Shown here piece after piece: positions 32,801-45,574 of a stretch of 64,000 bases of DNA. The DNA comes from Spinellus fusiger (lineage: Eukaryota > Mucoromycota > Mucoromycetes > Mucorales > Phycomycetaceae). Position numbers and translations under genes: made by a program. Every line of letters starts with the position of its first letter. Position 1 is the stretch's first letter. The DNA lies in contig JALLLS010000003.1 of assembly GCA_025094145.1 (NCBI GenBank), positions 62,001 to 126,000 of the forward strand, given 5' to 3'. The notes below the pieces were generated by a model that had not been told where the DNA came from, made no database searches, and saw only the letters and a program-made list of their open reading frames with translations.

Positions 32801-35800
32801 CGCCTGATAATCCAAACCCAACAGCTTGTGGTTCCTGGTTTAAATTATTGTTGCCTGCCATAATAATGTCAAAGTGTTTGTCTTGGGTAGCATCAGGAAC
32901 AAGTGTATGAATATCTTCAAAAGAACGAAGAATGGCAGGTAAATAGTCAGGTATAGATTTTGCCAACAATGCTTTTTCGGGTACACTCAAAGAATTGTAG
33001 AGGTGTAAATGACGAGCATAATGCTCAAGATTATCCCCTGCTAAATAATGGTCCATGAAAGATTTCTGAATTTTGCTCTATAGTGTAGATGAACATGTAT
33101 ATTAATATCAGTAGTAAGATGAATGGAAAAAAAAAAGAAGAAAGGCTGTCAAACCCACCTTGATAAATGGCTGAATGTGTAGTATGTAGAAGTCAGTATC
33201 TTTTTTCATTAGCCAAAAGTTCAATTCATGACATGAGTGGGTGCTATGCAAATTCACTTTTTTCTCCAAGGTGAAAGATGGCCACTGAGAGAGAAATCCA
33301 AACAACTCGAGGGTCTTTGTAACTTGGGGGTCAGCCACTGCTTTGAAAAGATCAAACACTTTCTCAAAACTGTCTATCACTTTCCAGTCATGCTGACCAT
33401 GTTCCAATTCAAGAGTTGCATAAGTTTCTGTGCCAGACTTAAGGCATTTTTCTTGAGGATCTATAGGGTGATGGCTTGGATAAAGAAGAGAAATTGACTT
33501 TGTGCGCACATAGGCTTGCTCTACATCAGATTGTTCTGTGTTCTGTCTTAAGTCTTTCAGACATAAATCTGTATTTACATCTTCCAAGACCATTTCTTTT
33601 GATACTACTTGATGGCCAGAGAATATAACTATTTGAAGGATATTGCCATCTCCCAAGTCTGAGCGGTCAATGATTATTTCACCTTTATCATTAGGGATGA
33701 CACGTAGAAGAGAATAGTGCTGGTCAAGAAATCCTAGGTTATAGATTTCTATCGTGAGTATATTCTACCATACATAACAAAAAAATGGGTTGGATGTCTT
33801 ACCAAAATTCTTTCTAGAAGAAACAAGAGGCATTCGAGCACAGTATGGCGTTGCGTAATTTACCCTTTTGGACATAGCATTTAGCGAGAGTGGAGTTGCT
33901 TCAAAATCATGTTCTTTCTCTGATTCATGATAGCTTGAGATAGCTTCAGATGATTTCTATAGATACAAAAAGACTTCAATCTACTAGAATGTTTGAATTT
34001 AGTTACCTGTGGATACATGAGCAAGGAGGGTTTGGTCAGTGTACTTCCAAGCCATTTTTCTGCTCCAGCTCTTTCCAAGATATACTGATACTCTTCGCTA
34101 ATACTCTTTCCATTCATGAAGATAGAGGGTGCACTTATACTTGTTTGAAAACGCTCAGGATCTATCATGTATCGACTCAACATTTCTGTAGTAAAACTTG
34201 TTGAAGACTCAACGAATGCTGTGGTTGTTATCAAGGCATAAGTGGATGAATTGAATCCTCCAATTTGAACTTTTATATCCTCTTGAGTAATATAGACATC
34301 AATTACTCGCAACGGGTTGTGAATAAGCCATCGACTACTGCTACCTAGGAGTGCCTTTCCTAACAGCCACTCAGACCAATGGCTACCACATTCTGCCAGT
34401 CCAGAGATACCAGTGTTTATGATCCAACAGTGAATCTGATGTGTTGGTTTTCGAAAAGATGAAAGATAAATTATATAATGGCCTTCGGGTAAACCAGCTA
34501 TTTCTAAGCAGCCATCTTTCTCTACCAATTGATCAGAGTAATCACGCAATAATTTGCTAATAAAAAGAAAACACAACAAAAATATAGAAAGGTAAGTTAC
34601 TGAATCTTTCAATTATTTGTAATGGATGCTATTATCAATGCCTAGATATTATTCTATAGAAAGAAAGAGTCTCACCTGTACATTCCCACTTGATAAAGAG
34701 AACACAGTCGATTCTTGTTAATAACAAAAGGCACCTTTATGGGTTGCTGGGCAGCACTATGAATAGTGTATGGAAGAACTGCATCACTCTCCTCTAGCAG
34801 ATTCCATTGCTCATACATGGATATATCATCAGTGACAGTGATAGAGGAAATAGACTCCAGAGAACCCAGCTGTATGACACCTTCATCGTCTGTCTGCATG
34901 GTTACATTAATACTTTCATGTAGAAAAGTGTGCTTGAGGCGAACTGTATAAGTCTGATGTTTCCAGGGATCCCCTATTTAGAACCATAAGTAAAGAAGCA
35001 ATAATGGTAAACAAAAGCTACACTCTATAGTATTCTCATGTTATAGAGGAGGGAATAAACTCTTACCGTTTTTTCCAAGGGAAAGAAGGTAGTAGGATCC
35101 TTCTTTTATACGAAGATACACTTGTGCTAATGCTTTTTCATTGGGACAGTATGATGTATTGTAATTGACGTGTACATCACACCCTTTTCCATCATGGCCT
35201 AGGGTTGATTTAACTTTGGCACAAAGTTTTATTTCAATGCGGCTTACTATCAAAATAAGAAATGTTAAGCAAAGAGCATTTAATAATAGAAGAATGCCTT
35301 ACATCTATCTGGAACTATGATGCCATTCTTCAAAGAAACATCTGGTAATATATTTGCATAGTACTGGACAGAACTATTTTTGACATTTACTATGTCTGTT
35401 GTTTCAACTGTTAAAGAGATATCTTCTAATAAGTTTAAGGAAGCTGGTTGACCATGAATGGAGAGCTGTGGTACTACAACAACCTATAACATATATTATA
35501 AATACATCTTTGTTTTATCTTTTTGTATCGCCTGTATGCATATATAGGATTACCTCAGTCTTTTTTCCAGTAGAGATGCTCTCAGATTGAATATAAAACT
35601 GTGCAGTTAATGTATACTCTTCATGCCTGTGAGTAAATGACACAGGTTCACAAAATCCATCCTCAGACAAAAGAAGTAGACGGCCTGTTTTAGTGTCTTC
35701 TTTACGGTAAGGAATTAAGATATTGCCACGCTCATCAGGCTATTAAAATAGTGTAATCGTTTATGGTCTATCTCTTGATATTATTATTATTATTATTTAC

Positions 35801-37884
35801 CTTATAATACGCATCGGCATACCACACTTGTCCTTTGCTCTTCAAGGATTGGTTATTTTCGTCCAGTATTTGAATCAAGTGTCCTGCAGATGTGTCTTGT
35901 ATCAAATGGTGTAAGTTTCCCTACCATATACAAAGTGTGAGTTTATTTTCTTTATATATGAAGTGTCCTCTTTTACCTTTTGCACAATTGCACGACACTG
36001 TAGTCTACCACTCATGAAATCAATCACCCAAGCACCACGACCTTGCATGCATTCAGAGGCCAAATTGTCTCTTCCAAATATAAACACATCATTCCATGAA
36101 TGAAGGATTGGTACATGGCTGTAATCCAATGTTCTCTCCCATAAAGGACACAGACCATCCAAACACATACTATCTTGCTTGCTAATATGAAGTGTTTTTT
36201 CGAATGGATGAAGTCTCCAGTAATGATAAAGATCCATAGGATAAACACGTATCGTAAGGAAATCCACATGTTTCAACTGTACACTTAGGTGAATAAGAGA
36301 GTGGGCCGAGTACTTTTTGTTTTGGTAGACTGTTGATGGGCTGAAGCGAAGAGTGGATTTTTTAGTAAGGGCTTCCAGTGCTGAAAAGGACAATTCAGAA
36401 GTCCATGTCGAGGCAGACACTTGGTAAGGAGGGTGTGTTAATCGAACAGTAGCATACAGTGACTTGAGGTAGTTTTTATGATCAAAATACTCTTTTAGGG
36501 GTTCAAGGGAAGTATCAGGCTGTGTAGTGAATAATCCGACAAGGTATTCCTCCAACATTTCTGAATCTCCTTTTGTCAACTCTTCATATGAATTCAAGTA
36601 AGGAACCTAGAGTGCATATGTGAGTAAATGATGGAAGATCTGGTGGCACTCACTTTTATCTGAAGAGTGGTTGTTATTTTATTATCATTTTCTAGTCTTC
36701 TATGGCCTGGAATGGGAGACATCGTGGCTTCTTCTCGTCTTATACGTGTAAGCATCAAGTAACTAATCGTCAAGACGATGTATAAATAGATACGTCTTTG
36801 TTAATAATGATGAAACTTGGAATGAATAGACTTACTGGAGAAGACGCTCTTCACTGTAACAATGTCTGATGATATCCAAACGCAATTGATAGAAAAGAAC
36901 GCAGGCCTTCATGGGCTGATACTCATCTGGCAATGACTTGAGGTATTCCCATACTCTTGACAAATACGCCTCCATTCTATTTTCACCCTCACCCCATGCA
37001 AAGTCCAATATACTTGTAGCTTCATGATGTTCATATTCCAATGGTACTAGTCTATCCAAGTAATCTGTCACAAACTGATTACTGTAGACCACATCAGGTA
37101 CTTGTTGTTGGATCTTCTCCATCTGATGCAAGGTTAGATTTTGAAGAATCATATTATCCATGTTGTTTTTAAAGAATGTCTTTTCTTGCCCTTGCCACAT
37201 CTCGACTAGCAGCTCGGATATATCCATGCCTTTTCCACCCAAGGAGTATTGAGTTTGAGGGTATTGCATAAATGTATTGATAATGACTTTCTTATGAAAA
37301 GGTACCAAGCACTCTTCTTTCATTAGAGAAATGAGAAGAGGCACAGCCAAGGGTCCAAACATGAGGACCTTGTCATTGTTTGTAGACTCTTCAAGCATAC
37401 ACACTACCACATGTTTTGCATCAATTTTCTCTTGTGAAAGAGAAGAAGGGTATTGTTTTTTTGTTGACTCTGTAAATAGGGCGGGATCCTCTGGTAGATC
37501 TAGACAGTCATCCAGTCCCATACTCTCTTGGATATACTTTGAAGAAGCTGTCTTATTTACAGGATAAGATAGCAAGTAGTATCGGGTTAAAAGGGACTTG
37601 TACTGGGTATCATCCATTTCACTTGCACCAGTGCTTTTAATATAAGCCTTATAGCTCGCTAACAATTCAAGTATTTCGCTTATCATAGTATCTGGAGTTT
37701 CATTGGAGCTCTGTGCTTGATCCTTTGTTTCCAATCCATCTCCTAGCTTTTGGAGAAGAAGCAAGCCTTGATAGTAGTAGCCATCAGGAGAATTCTTAAT
37801 GGCTGAGTGGTGGATAGACTCTTGACGTGCTTTAATATCACTGTTCAGTGCAAAAGCCTCCTTCAACTCGTTTATGAATGGCAT
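29882..37884 (-). CDS. 2287-residue protein of unknown function
   Basis: Seventeen exons in transcript order: 37884-36836, 36762-36654, 36606-35977, 35920-35801, 35739-35554, 35483-35303, 35246-35067, 34973-34676, 34556-34007, 33956-33803, 33748-33159, 33077-32678, 32634-32365, 32293-32126, 32064-31921, 31811-31176, 31080-29882. The phases agree throughout and the sum is 2288 codons with stop. No signal peptide or membrane helix is evident. The first 350 residues look alpha-helical; the middle (about 380-1250) is beta-rich with repeated sandwich-like segments, recalling macroglobulin-type domains; an acidic stretch (EEEDTEEHSNVQDS) is near 1480; the end has KVYCRLQ, FWKDGYTGLNGVFDY, a pattern I recall from conserved giant proteins of protists. 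I cannot name the family. It may be a patchily distributed eukaryotic protein absent from yeasts. Confidence 0.85.
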
Positions 37885-38660
37885 GGGTTATGGGGAATAT
37901 GGGTAAATATCAGAACAAGTGAACAAGTGGATGCTATTTGTTCTGATTTATAGCTTTGAAAAGTGAGTTTTCTTCAAAAAGAAGCTACCGTCGCCCACTC
38001 ACTCATTTCTATCTTGGTATTGATTACCCGATTCTATCACTCTTTACTAACACTAGTGAAGTATCCGTCCTACAGTCTCATCTGTAAAAGTATTTTATTT
38101 TCTCTCACAGTCATTCATAAACACCAGTGTTTTCTCACGCGTTTTTATTAGTAACATTAGTAGTAACAGCAATGATAGTAGTAAATACACTGAGGATGAA
38201 ATAGACGGCCCTTTATTTTCTTTTTCTTTTTCTTTTATAATGCAACTACCACTTTAGATGTCCTATCTTCTTAAAGAAGTATACTCTCCGATGTCAGTCC
38301 ATAGATTTCTACTCCTACCAAGTAGATACAATGATGTAAGTATGAGAACAAGACGGGAGTAACATTAGACAGCTAAGAATAAGATGTTTCTGTAGGAGAT
38401 GCATGTTTTAGGGTCTTGGAAAAGGAATAAACAGTAGTTTTATTTATTTATTCTTGTTTCTCTCTCAAGGTTTGCACAACCAAACAATGGATTGTTGGCG
38501 TCAATACAAGCCATCGCTACTTGATGAATAGAAATATAAACAAAACAAAATTAAACATATCAATAAATACTTTTTTTATAAAAAAAAAACTCGGAAACTG
38601 CTTTTATATAGCAATAGTAAAAATAGATCATTATTTATGATATCTTTTATGCAGAATAGA
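37885..38660. other. Spacer, no gene seen
   Basis: Upstream of the large minus-strand gene and downstream of the trpC-type gene's 3' end. It contains the presumed promoter of the large gene; the rest is AT-rich without recognisable features. Confidence 0.5.
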
Positions 38661-38820
38661 ATAAAACATTCAAGGATAGAATAAGACATTCAAGGATAGA
38701 ATAAAACATTCAAGGATAGAATAAGACATTCAAGGATAGAATAAAACATTCAAGGATAAAATAAGACATTCAAGGATAGAATAAAACATTCAAGGATAGA
38801 ATAAAACATTCAAGGATAGA
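38661..38820. repeat. 20-bp minisatellite at the 3' end of the trpC-type gene
   Basis: Eight tandem copies of a 20-base unit (ATAAAACATTCAAGGATAGA) start at 38661, 38681 and so on to 38801. Position 5 alternates A/G in the order A,G,A,G,A,G,A,A, showing a 40-base higher-order unit. The array ends 7 bases before the stop codon of the minus-strand gene, so it forms its 3' UTR. Confidence 0.95.
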
Positions 38821-38827
38821 ATAAAGT

Positions 38828-41116
38828 TTACAATCGAATAGCTTTGGCATTTTCTACAAAGGCACGAATCTTGTCTAAATCCTTCACACCCTCTGTCTCT
38901 ACGCCTGAAGAAACATCAACAGCCCAGGGACGCACCTGCTGGACTGCAGTGGCCACATTGGTAGGATCCAGACCCCCTGCCAAGAGAATAGGGAAAGGCT
39001 TGCCTGAACTGTGATCTGTCTGTCTATGATCCACCACTTCTTTTGCAATGCTCCAATCAAATGTCTGACCATGCCCACCCTGACTGGTAGCAGATATCCC
39101 AGCCACCTTGGCATCCAGTAATACAAAGTGGTTGTTACCAGGCTGAGTCAGGTACGGTATCTGGCGCTTGTGGAAAGACTCTGCATCCATGTGGAAGGCC
39201 TTAATCACAGGAACAGGCAAGAAGCGAGCTAATTCTGATGACTCAGTACCATGCAGCTGGATAAGATCGAGTCCAGCCTCAGAAGCAATGTGCAACATAT
39301 ATTCAATGGACTGGTTTACAAAGACACCCACCACCAATGGCTTTCGTGGTCGCTGCTCTAGTAATTCGGCCTGGACATCAAACCAGTCTACACTCGTCAC
39401 TCCAGCGCCTGTGGTGGTGGGATGAAGAGTAGGGACAGCACGAACAGTATCAATAATGGCCTTTGCTGTATCAAGGCTCACTTTTCTCTTGGACTTTTCT
39501 GCAAAGATCAAGCCAATCATGTCTGCACCTGCCTTGGCAGCCTCCACTGCGGCCTCCACGGATGAAATACCACAGATTTTTACTTGGACATGCCTTGTGC
39601 CGGAGATGGCAGGTGAAGGTGCCTTTTTCTCATGGCCAAGCAACTCTGCAACAAACTGCTTCAAGTCCCAGGCACGCATCAGAGCCTCTCCCACAAGAAT
39701 ACCACGGACACCCTGAGACACGTACACCTCAACATCTGCACGACTTGATATGCCAGACAAGGCACAGAGAATCGTTCCTTTAGGCACCATCTCAGCAAGA
39801 CGCGATGTAGTCTCCATGTCCACGTCAAAATTATGCAAGTTGCGATTGTTGACACCCACCAGTCGAGCACCAATGGCATTTGCTCTTGCCATTTGCTCTG
39901 CATTATTGACCTCCACCAGTGGCTCCATGCCCAGAGAAAGAGAGTATTGGTAGAGTTCTTTCAGGTTTTTATCAGATAGCATGGCCACAATCAGTAGAAT
40001 GGTGTCTGCACCATACAATCGAGCCTCAAGGATCTGATAGGGGTCCACAATGAAGTCTTTGCGAAGAATGCATGGACGGTTAGGGAGTATATCTACTGCT
40101 TTACGAACTTGGCGCATATCAGATAAAGTACCACGGAACCACTTTGGCTCTGTCAGGACAGAAATAACACTAGCACCTGCCAGTGCATACTGTAGTGCCT
40201 GGTGTGCAGCATTGGCCTTGATGTCGATGTTTCCCTTGGAGGGAGAGGCACGCTTTACCTCAGCCATCAAGGCAAGATCGGTTTCACGGATACGGCTTAC
40301 TACATCACGAAGAGGAGGTGCTTCATACAGTGACAGTAGCTTCTCCAAATCCTCTTGTGTCTGACCAGGTGTTTCCTTTGCTGCTTGAACATCCTTAATA
40401 CGCTGAGCATAGATACGATTGAGAATCGAGGGGGTTCCACTGTTCGTAGCAGTGTGGTTCGATGGGGCCTGTGCGGGCTTGGCTTCATTGGACACTGTTT
40501 TTTCAGCAAGAATGCCAGCTGCAGGATTTGCATCCCACGTACCACCTCTCAGAGATAAGAAATTGGCAATCATATTCTGTCCGTGGTGGCATAGAATACT
40601 CTCAGGATGGAATTGAACCCCTTCTACAGTGTATTCCTTATGGCGGATGGCCATAATAACGCCTTCGTCTGTGGTGGCAGTGACTTGGAGCGAACTAGGA
40701 AGACTCTTTGGAACCCCTGCCAAAGAGTGGTATCGAGTGACCTGGTTGTTTTGGGGTATGTTTTTGAATATGCCACAGCCATCATGTTTGATGTGGGATG
40801 TTTTACCGTGCAGTACATCACCAGCATAAGAGACAGTGCCTCCAAACACTTCAAATATACACTGCTCTCCCATACAGATACCAAGAATTGGTATTCTTCC
40901 CGAAAAGTGAGAAATAACCTCACGGGAGATACCTGCATCCTGAGAGGGATGTCCAGGTCCAGGAGATATCACAATATTGACAGGGCTTAATGTCTCTATT
41001 TCCTCAATAGTAATCTTATCGTTACGGTACACTACTACGTCTGCGCCATGAATAGAGAGGTATTGGTATACATTATAAGTAAAGCTGTCATAGTTATCGA
41101 TAAGAAGAGTCGTCAT
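38828..41116 (-). CDS. trpC: Trifunctional tryptophan protein: GATase, IGPS, PRAI
   Basis: Carries the glutamine amidotransferase of anthranilate synthase, indole-3-glycerol-phosphate synthase and phosphoribosylanthranilate isomerase in one chain, the usual fungal arrangement. Intronless, 762 residues. GATase (1-200): catalytic Cys in [10 protein letters not shown] and [12 protein letters not shown] (about 240-500): [36 protein letters not shown] and GEALMRA. PRAI (about 515-762): [45 protein letters not shown] and AVDVSSGVE. All three active-site sets look intact. The frame extends 11 codons upstream without an ATG; M at 41116 ([15 protein letters not shown]) fits the family start. The anthranilate synthase large subunit is not in this window. 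Lack of introns contrasts with the intron-rich neighbours. Confidence 0.97.
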   Translation of the reverse strand: MTTLLIDNYDSFTYNVYQYLSIHGADVVVYRNDKITIEEIETLSPVNIVISPGPGHPSQDAGISREVISHFSGRIPILGICMGEQCIFEVFGGTVSYAGDVLHGKTSHIKHDGCGIFKNIPQNNQVTRYHSLAGVPKSLPSSLQVTATTDEGVIMAIRHKEYTVEGVQFHPESILCHHGQNMIANFLSLRGGTWDANPAAGILAEKTVSNEAKPAQAPSNHTATNSGTPSILNRIYAQRIKDVQAAKETPGQTQEDLEKLLSLYEAPPLRDVVSRIRETDLALMAEVKRASPSKGNIDIKANAAHQALQYALAGASVISVLTEPKWFRGTLSDMRQVRKAVDILPNRPCILRKDFIVDPYQILEARLYGADTILLIVAMLSDKNLKELYQYSLSLGMEPLVEVNNAEQMARANAIGARLVGVNNRNLHNFDVDMETTSRLAEMVPKGTILCALSGISSRADVEVYVSQGVRGILVGEALMRAWDLKQFVAELLGHEKKAPSPAISGTRHVQVKICGISSVEAAVEAAKAGADMIGLIFAEKSKRKVSLDTAKAIIDTVRAVPTLHPTTTGAGVTSVDWFDVQAELLEQRPRKPLVVGVFVNQSIEYMLHIASEAGLDLIQLHGTESSELARFLPVPVIKAFHMDAESFHKRQIPYLTQPGNNHFVLLDAKVAGISATSQGGHGQTFDWSIAKEVVDHRQTDHSSGKPFPILLAGGLDPTNVATAVQQVRPWAVDVSSGVETEGVKDLDKIRAFVENAKAIRL

Positions 41117-41680
41117 GGTGAAAGGAGAAGGGGGAGAAAGAGAGCTCAATAAGACGCTTAGTGTGAATAAATAGTCTGTGGTACTGGTCTTAATATTTAT
41201 ACTAGCCCTAATTCTTATTCGCTTCTATCTCCTATGCGACGAATTAGCATACCCTACAGTGTATGGACACATTGTGAGAAGTGTCGCTGGCTGAAACTGA
41301 GTCCTTGGCTTGATTCAGTGAACTATCAAAGGAGATGTCTGCTTGAAGAATGAATACATAGACTTTTGTTGTGTTTGTTGATAATAGAGTGAACGCTATA
41401 ATTGGAGAATGTGATTATAATAACAGTTATAACTCGTTTTTATTTATATATTTATATATTTATATATATCATAATGTGGTTCTAATACAACCGTCTGTCT
41501 TCTTCCTTGTTACTGTCTCAATACTATCTGGTAGTATAGCACTGAATAGACATCTAATCAACTTATTAACAGACAACGACACCAACAATAACTCCTTTGC
41601 ATTGTTTATGTAGAGATAGGGTCATTAAATTGGTGTTCTTTTACAATTACAGGTTAGGCTGAGCAATGTGATGCTTTATA
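41117..41680. other. Spacer upstream of the trpC-type gene, no gene seen
   Basis: Presumed promoter region; it contains a TATTTATATA-rich stretch near 41440-41470. A few short frames lack any support. Confidence 0.5.
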
Positions 41681-42431
41681 TTACACACCAGGAGAATTTT
41701 CTGATTTTTAAGCAGTGGTACGCCTTTCTTTTAAATAATATGCACATCTTCCTTTTATGAAAATATGATTAAAAATCAAAAGGTTTATGGATATACCATT
41801 TATTATTTCCTTTTGTAGGATAACTCAATATCAAATTGTATTATCAATAGAATAGTGTTGATGAATAGAATTGTTTATTATAATATTATATTATGACTGT
41901 AGCTATTGCCAAAGTGCATTCATTATAGCAATAGAATCCATACCCTAAAACCATAATGATTTATTACTGAGAGATAGATCACTATGCTTGGGAGTATACT
42001 CTAGACAGCATTGACTTTGTAGAAGACCACCTGAGACTAACTTGAGAGTCAGTACTATGTCTTGTGGAATGCATTGAACTCAAGCCCAGATGAAGACACT
42101 AATTACCTTTTTTTTTTACTTTGAGAATAGCCTTTGGTGGTGTCTATCTATCTCATCTATTTATTTATTTTTGATTTTTTAATAATAACATATTATACTA
42201 AAAGAATAGTAATGACCGAGTTATAATATCGGCTTCATTTCTTCTTGTTATATCTAACTCTATAGTATTTAATTGCAGAGTCAATAGTCATTGCTAAAAT
42301 AGGCAAGCAGAGTTTGAAATTGATCATTTACACAGCAAACAGGCTATTTTAAACACATTCACCAATCATATATATATTGATTTTATTCTCAGGATATTTT
42401 CTTATATATCCCAAATATCTTTGGGTGTGTA
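41681..42431. mobile_element. TIR element family B, shorter copy
   Basis: About 750 bases alignable to the copy at 55652-56876, with shared blocks such as TATTATCAATAGAATA, TTGTAGAAGACCACCTGAGA, GTCAATAGTCATTGCT and the right end ATCTTTGGGTGTGTA (42417-42431). The left end TTACACACCAGGAGAATTTT is a mutated version of the other copy's terminal repeat. It lacks an internal segment present in the longer copy and has no open frame. Confidence 0.75.
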
Positions 42432-42774
42432 CGTTGTTTCCCAGACTTGGTTTGATCCTTACGATAGACCTAACTCTATGATAATTGATCCACTACTGGT
42501 GTTGTGTTGTGCAGTTGGCTTTTAATCAATAACCGTGGTTAGGATGTATCATGAATCTGTAAACACTCGTATTGTTTATCCAGTCCTATTATTACCGTAG
42601 CACAACCTTATAAGTGCTTCGCTATAATTAAGTCACAGAGTAAAAGTGATTCTCTTTTTTGGATTGATATTTTATCTTAATAGTGTTATAACTTTATGAA
42701 TTCATTAGCTAAAGACATAAAAATATCAATAAATACATAGAATAGTGTTTAAAATACATAAAATAAGTTTTATT

Positions 42775-43735
42775 AAATGGCCACTTAATAGTCACTGTGG
42801 CCACCCTTGGCATCAATGACGGCCTAACATCTCTGCCCCATGCTGGCAATGAGGGTGTCTATTGCCTTTGATATTTTACCTTATTCCATCATCAGGGCCG
42901 CCTCCAAATTCTTCTTGGTGAAATATACCCTTCTGTTCTTCCTAATAACCTTCTTGAAGTGGGCCCATAGATGCTCAATTGGATTGAGATCGGGACTTTG
43001 TGAGGGTCAGTAAGGAAGAGTTTCCACACTCTTTTCTGCCTTCCATTCACGAGTTTCCTTGCTCGTATGGGGTCTATCATTGTCATCCTGTAGGCTTTAA
43101 CTGACTCCAGGGTTTAGTAGAGAGAGATACTCGAGTTCATGGTAGTAGACTTCTCCCAAGACATTGATGTACTTGACGGAGTTTATCTTACCCTCCATTA
43201 CGATCAATATCCCAACACCCTCCCCACTGAAACAGCCCCATACCATCACTCCACCACCTCTAAACTTCCTCATTTCTAGGACATTCTTAGGCTCAAAGGC
43301 CGTACCAGGGTGCCTGATGACTCTGATTCTCTTACCATAGCTCATCAGTTCCACTCTGGACTCATTGGACCATACAACCCCTTGCCACTGCTCAAGTGTC
43401 CAACCAATCTGCTCACGGGCCCACTGGAGTCTTGTCTGATACCTTGATGGCCATGCTTGCCCTAATGGCCTCCTTGGTCTGATGAGAATCACTGACTACT
43501 GTTCTTCTCAACTATCAGAGAGCCCTGTCGTCCAACTTTCTTCCTCAGCCACTCTTGGGAGAAGGCACTACCAAGCCTGTCTTCTTGAAGTGTCTCACAA
43601 TGTCCCTTACAGTGGTGGGAGAAACATTGAACATACAAGAGACCTCAGCTTGAGTGGTATTCATATTCAGCACCTCATGGAGAATGGCTGAACGAGTCTC
43701 GAGGCTCGTCTATTTCTCATGCATCTCGGGGGTCT
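42775..43735 (-). pseudogene. Tc1/mariner transposase relic, family C
   Basis: Almost full-length Tc1-type transposase on the minus strand, broken by frameshifts. An HTH region near 43735-43600 reads SAILHEVLNMNTTQAEVSC and VSPTTVRDIVRHFKKTG. Then 43492-43097 reads LQWAREQIGWTLEQWQGVVW, SNESRVELMSYG and GGGVMVWGCFSGEGVG. After another frame change come SQSPDLNPIEHLWAHFKK and VIDAKGGHSDY near 42800. The first catalytic Asp (WSDES in active relatives) reads as Asn (WSNES). The sequence differs clearly from the family A relics, so it is a separate lineage. No terminal repeats could be recognised. Confidence 0.85.
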
Positions 43736-44417
43736 TATTGAATATGTTCACGGTGTTGGATGAGTTAGATATTAGAGAAAAAAAATTATTATTAAAGAAA
43801 GAAAGAAAGAATAATGTTTATTATTTTTGGTATAAGAATAGCCTGGAATTTGGAATGGTCGATTACATTTATCGGATCACTTTATATACAGCTACAAGGC
43901 TTCATCTGCTCATTCTCAACAATAACTGCATACTGGATGTATTGGTCTTTGAATGATGTTACTCAGAGGCCATAGCTTTGATTATCTATGTCGGGATTGA
44001 ATGCTTCATTTGCCTTGGCTTAAATTATGGCTTCGTTGATGCTCTCTGTACTAATCTCATATGAACACCTATAATGTGCTAGAAGCAGCACTAGTAAAGT
44101 CCTATATAAACAAGATAAATATACTTTTTATTACCCGTCTTTAGGAAGTCTTTTATATCTTTCTATTCTAGAGAATGTAGAACTTTAAGTTACTAATTGA
44201 ATCTCTTTGATCTGTCACAACCATTGCTTTGGTTGACTTGGCAATGCTTGTTCATTCCAATACTCTGTCTAGTTCAGTTGGAGATTCTTGACTTGGTAAC
44301 ATTGCTGACTCTGAAGTAGTGAACTGTTTTCTCCTAACACTTCTTTCTTTTAGGCCCATACAACCAATGTTCAGATAAATTCTCTTAACATTCTGTATAT
44401 AATCAGGTAATATATCA
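43736..44417. other. Spacer between relics, no gene seen
   Basis: Contains a GAAA microsatellite near 43795-43810 and AT-rich sequence; some of it may be decayed transposon ends. Confidence 0.4.
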
Positions 44418-45330
44418 TTAAACTATGATATAAACCAAACAATACACACATCTGTTTCTTTTTCTTTGAAAGTGGGTTGTCTTTAACTGGTTATGCAAGC
44501 TTTCCATAGAGTTGTTGGTCTCTATATTTGTGAAGATATATGGCTGAAAAGTTGCTGACCAACGTACAAAGACATCATTGTCAGGATAATTTTTCTTTGA
44601 AGTACTCCATGAAGCCACGAAAAATATGGAAATCCAAAATGGTTACCAAGCAATATCACAAAAGCGGGCCTGTTTCTCTCACACATCAACCTCTTGAGTG
44701 CTGAAATGATTGCTTTGTGGGTCTGTGCATTTAATGCTGAGCTGCCTAGCTTGACTAACTCCTGAATCTTGCTCATCCAAGCTCTGGTAACATGGAATAA
44801 ACACCACTGGACTATGGCACGGGGATAAACTGCAGCAATAGCATTGAGTTCAGCACTACTCATGTCAATTGTGATTTTCTTCAATGTACTGAAGCCAATC
44901 TTGTAGTGTAAGAAATAAATAAAACTGTTTACTGGTGACATTAAATGATCCTTGGTGAAGAAGAGTGGCATCAAAACAGACATTCTCATAAGTAAGAAGA
45001 AGACTTTTCTGCCAGGGAGAAAACAAAGCCAAAGGAAACAAGAGTATCAAAGTCACGATCCATCATGGTGCTCTAGTCTTGCTGAAGCTCTTCCAACCAG
45101 TTTCTGATAAATTCTTCCTGGGTGTCGGCACGCTTATAAAATACTCCTTGGATCTTTTTGTAGATATTGTATATCTCAGTGGAGTGGACCAATTGATCTC
45201 TATGGATAGTTGTATTTTAAGTACTTTCTCCGTCATTAAGATTTGAATTGATGTATTCAGCACGATTGTTTTAGATAGCAATACGAGTATCTCTTTTTCT
45301 ATATCCTTCACGAAGTTTGGTTTCAATCAT
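44418..45330 (-). pseudogene. Mutator-like (MULE) transposase relic
   Basis: Minus-strand fragments of a MULE transposase: PNFVKDIEKEILVLLSK (45326 downward), ITIDMSSAELNAIAAVYPRA followed by IVQWCLFHVTRAWMSKIQEL (44870-44720), and FTNIETNNSMESLHNQLKTT (near 44520). These match the second catalytic Asp, the CxxH-type WHxxRAW motif and the conserved TNN-xxES-H/WHxxLK segment of the superfamily. Frames change at least twice, so it is dead. Its sequence is complementary in coverage to the MULE at 18.3-20.9 kb; whether both belong to one family is not established. Confidence 0.75.
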
Positions 45331-45352
45331 TGTTTTGGCTGCTGAGGAAAGA

Positions 45353-45556
45353 GGCAAGTGTGTTTGTAATATAAGAAATATATTTCACAAAACCTTTTTA
45401 TATCTAACTGATAGATGGCTTATATACTATTTTTATTCAACACATTAGACTATAGATAAATCACAAAAGCAATAACTTCCAAAAGCATAAAGAGGATTCC
45501 CAGCATATATTAATATATGTCAGGGATTGAGTACTTCCTAGTTTGTAATAATTAAA
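45353..45556 (+). repeat. Dispersed repeat family R1, copy 4
   Basis: Matches copy 2 along about 200 bases: GTGTGTTTGTAATATAAG, AAATATATTTCACAAAAC, TATCTAACTGATAGATGG, CACAAAAGCAATAACTTCC and TACTTCCTAGTTTGTAATAA. It lies just downstream (on the plus strand) of the MULE relic, the same relative setting as copy 2. Confidence 0.75.
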
Positions 45557-45574
45557 AATTCTCATATCTATAGT

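Noticed and set aside
38661..38820. Regular 20-base repeat considered as a CRISPR-like array
   Set aside because: Units are directly adjacent without spacers and the context is eukaryotic.
39168..40990. Several 60-130-codon frames antisense to the trpC-type gene
   Set aside because: They are shadows of a conserved coding region with no features of their own.
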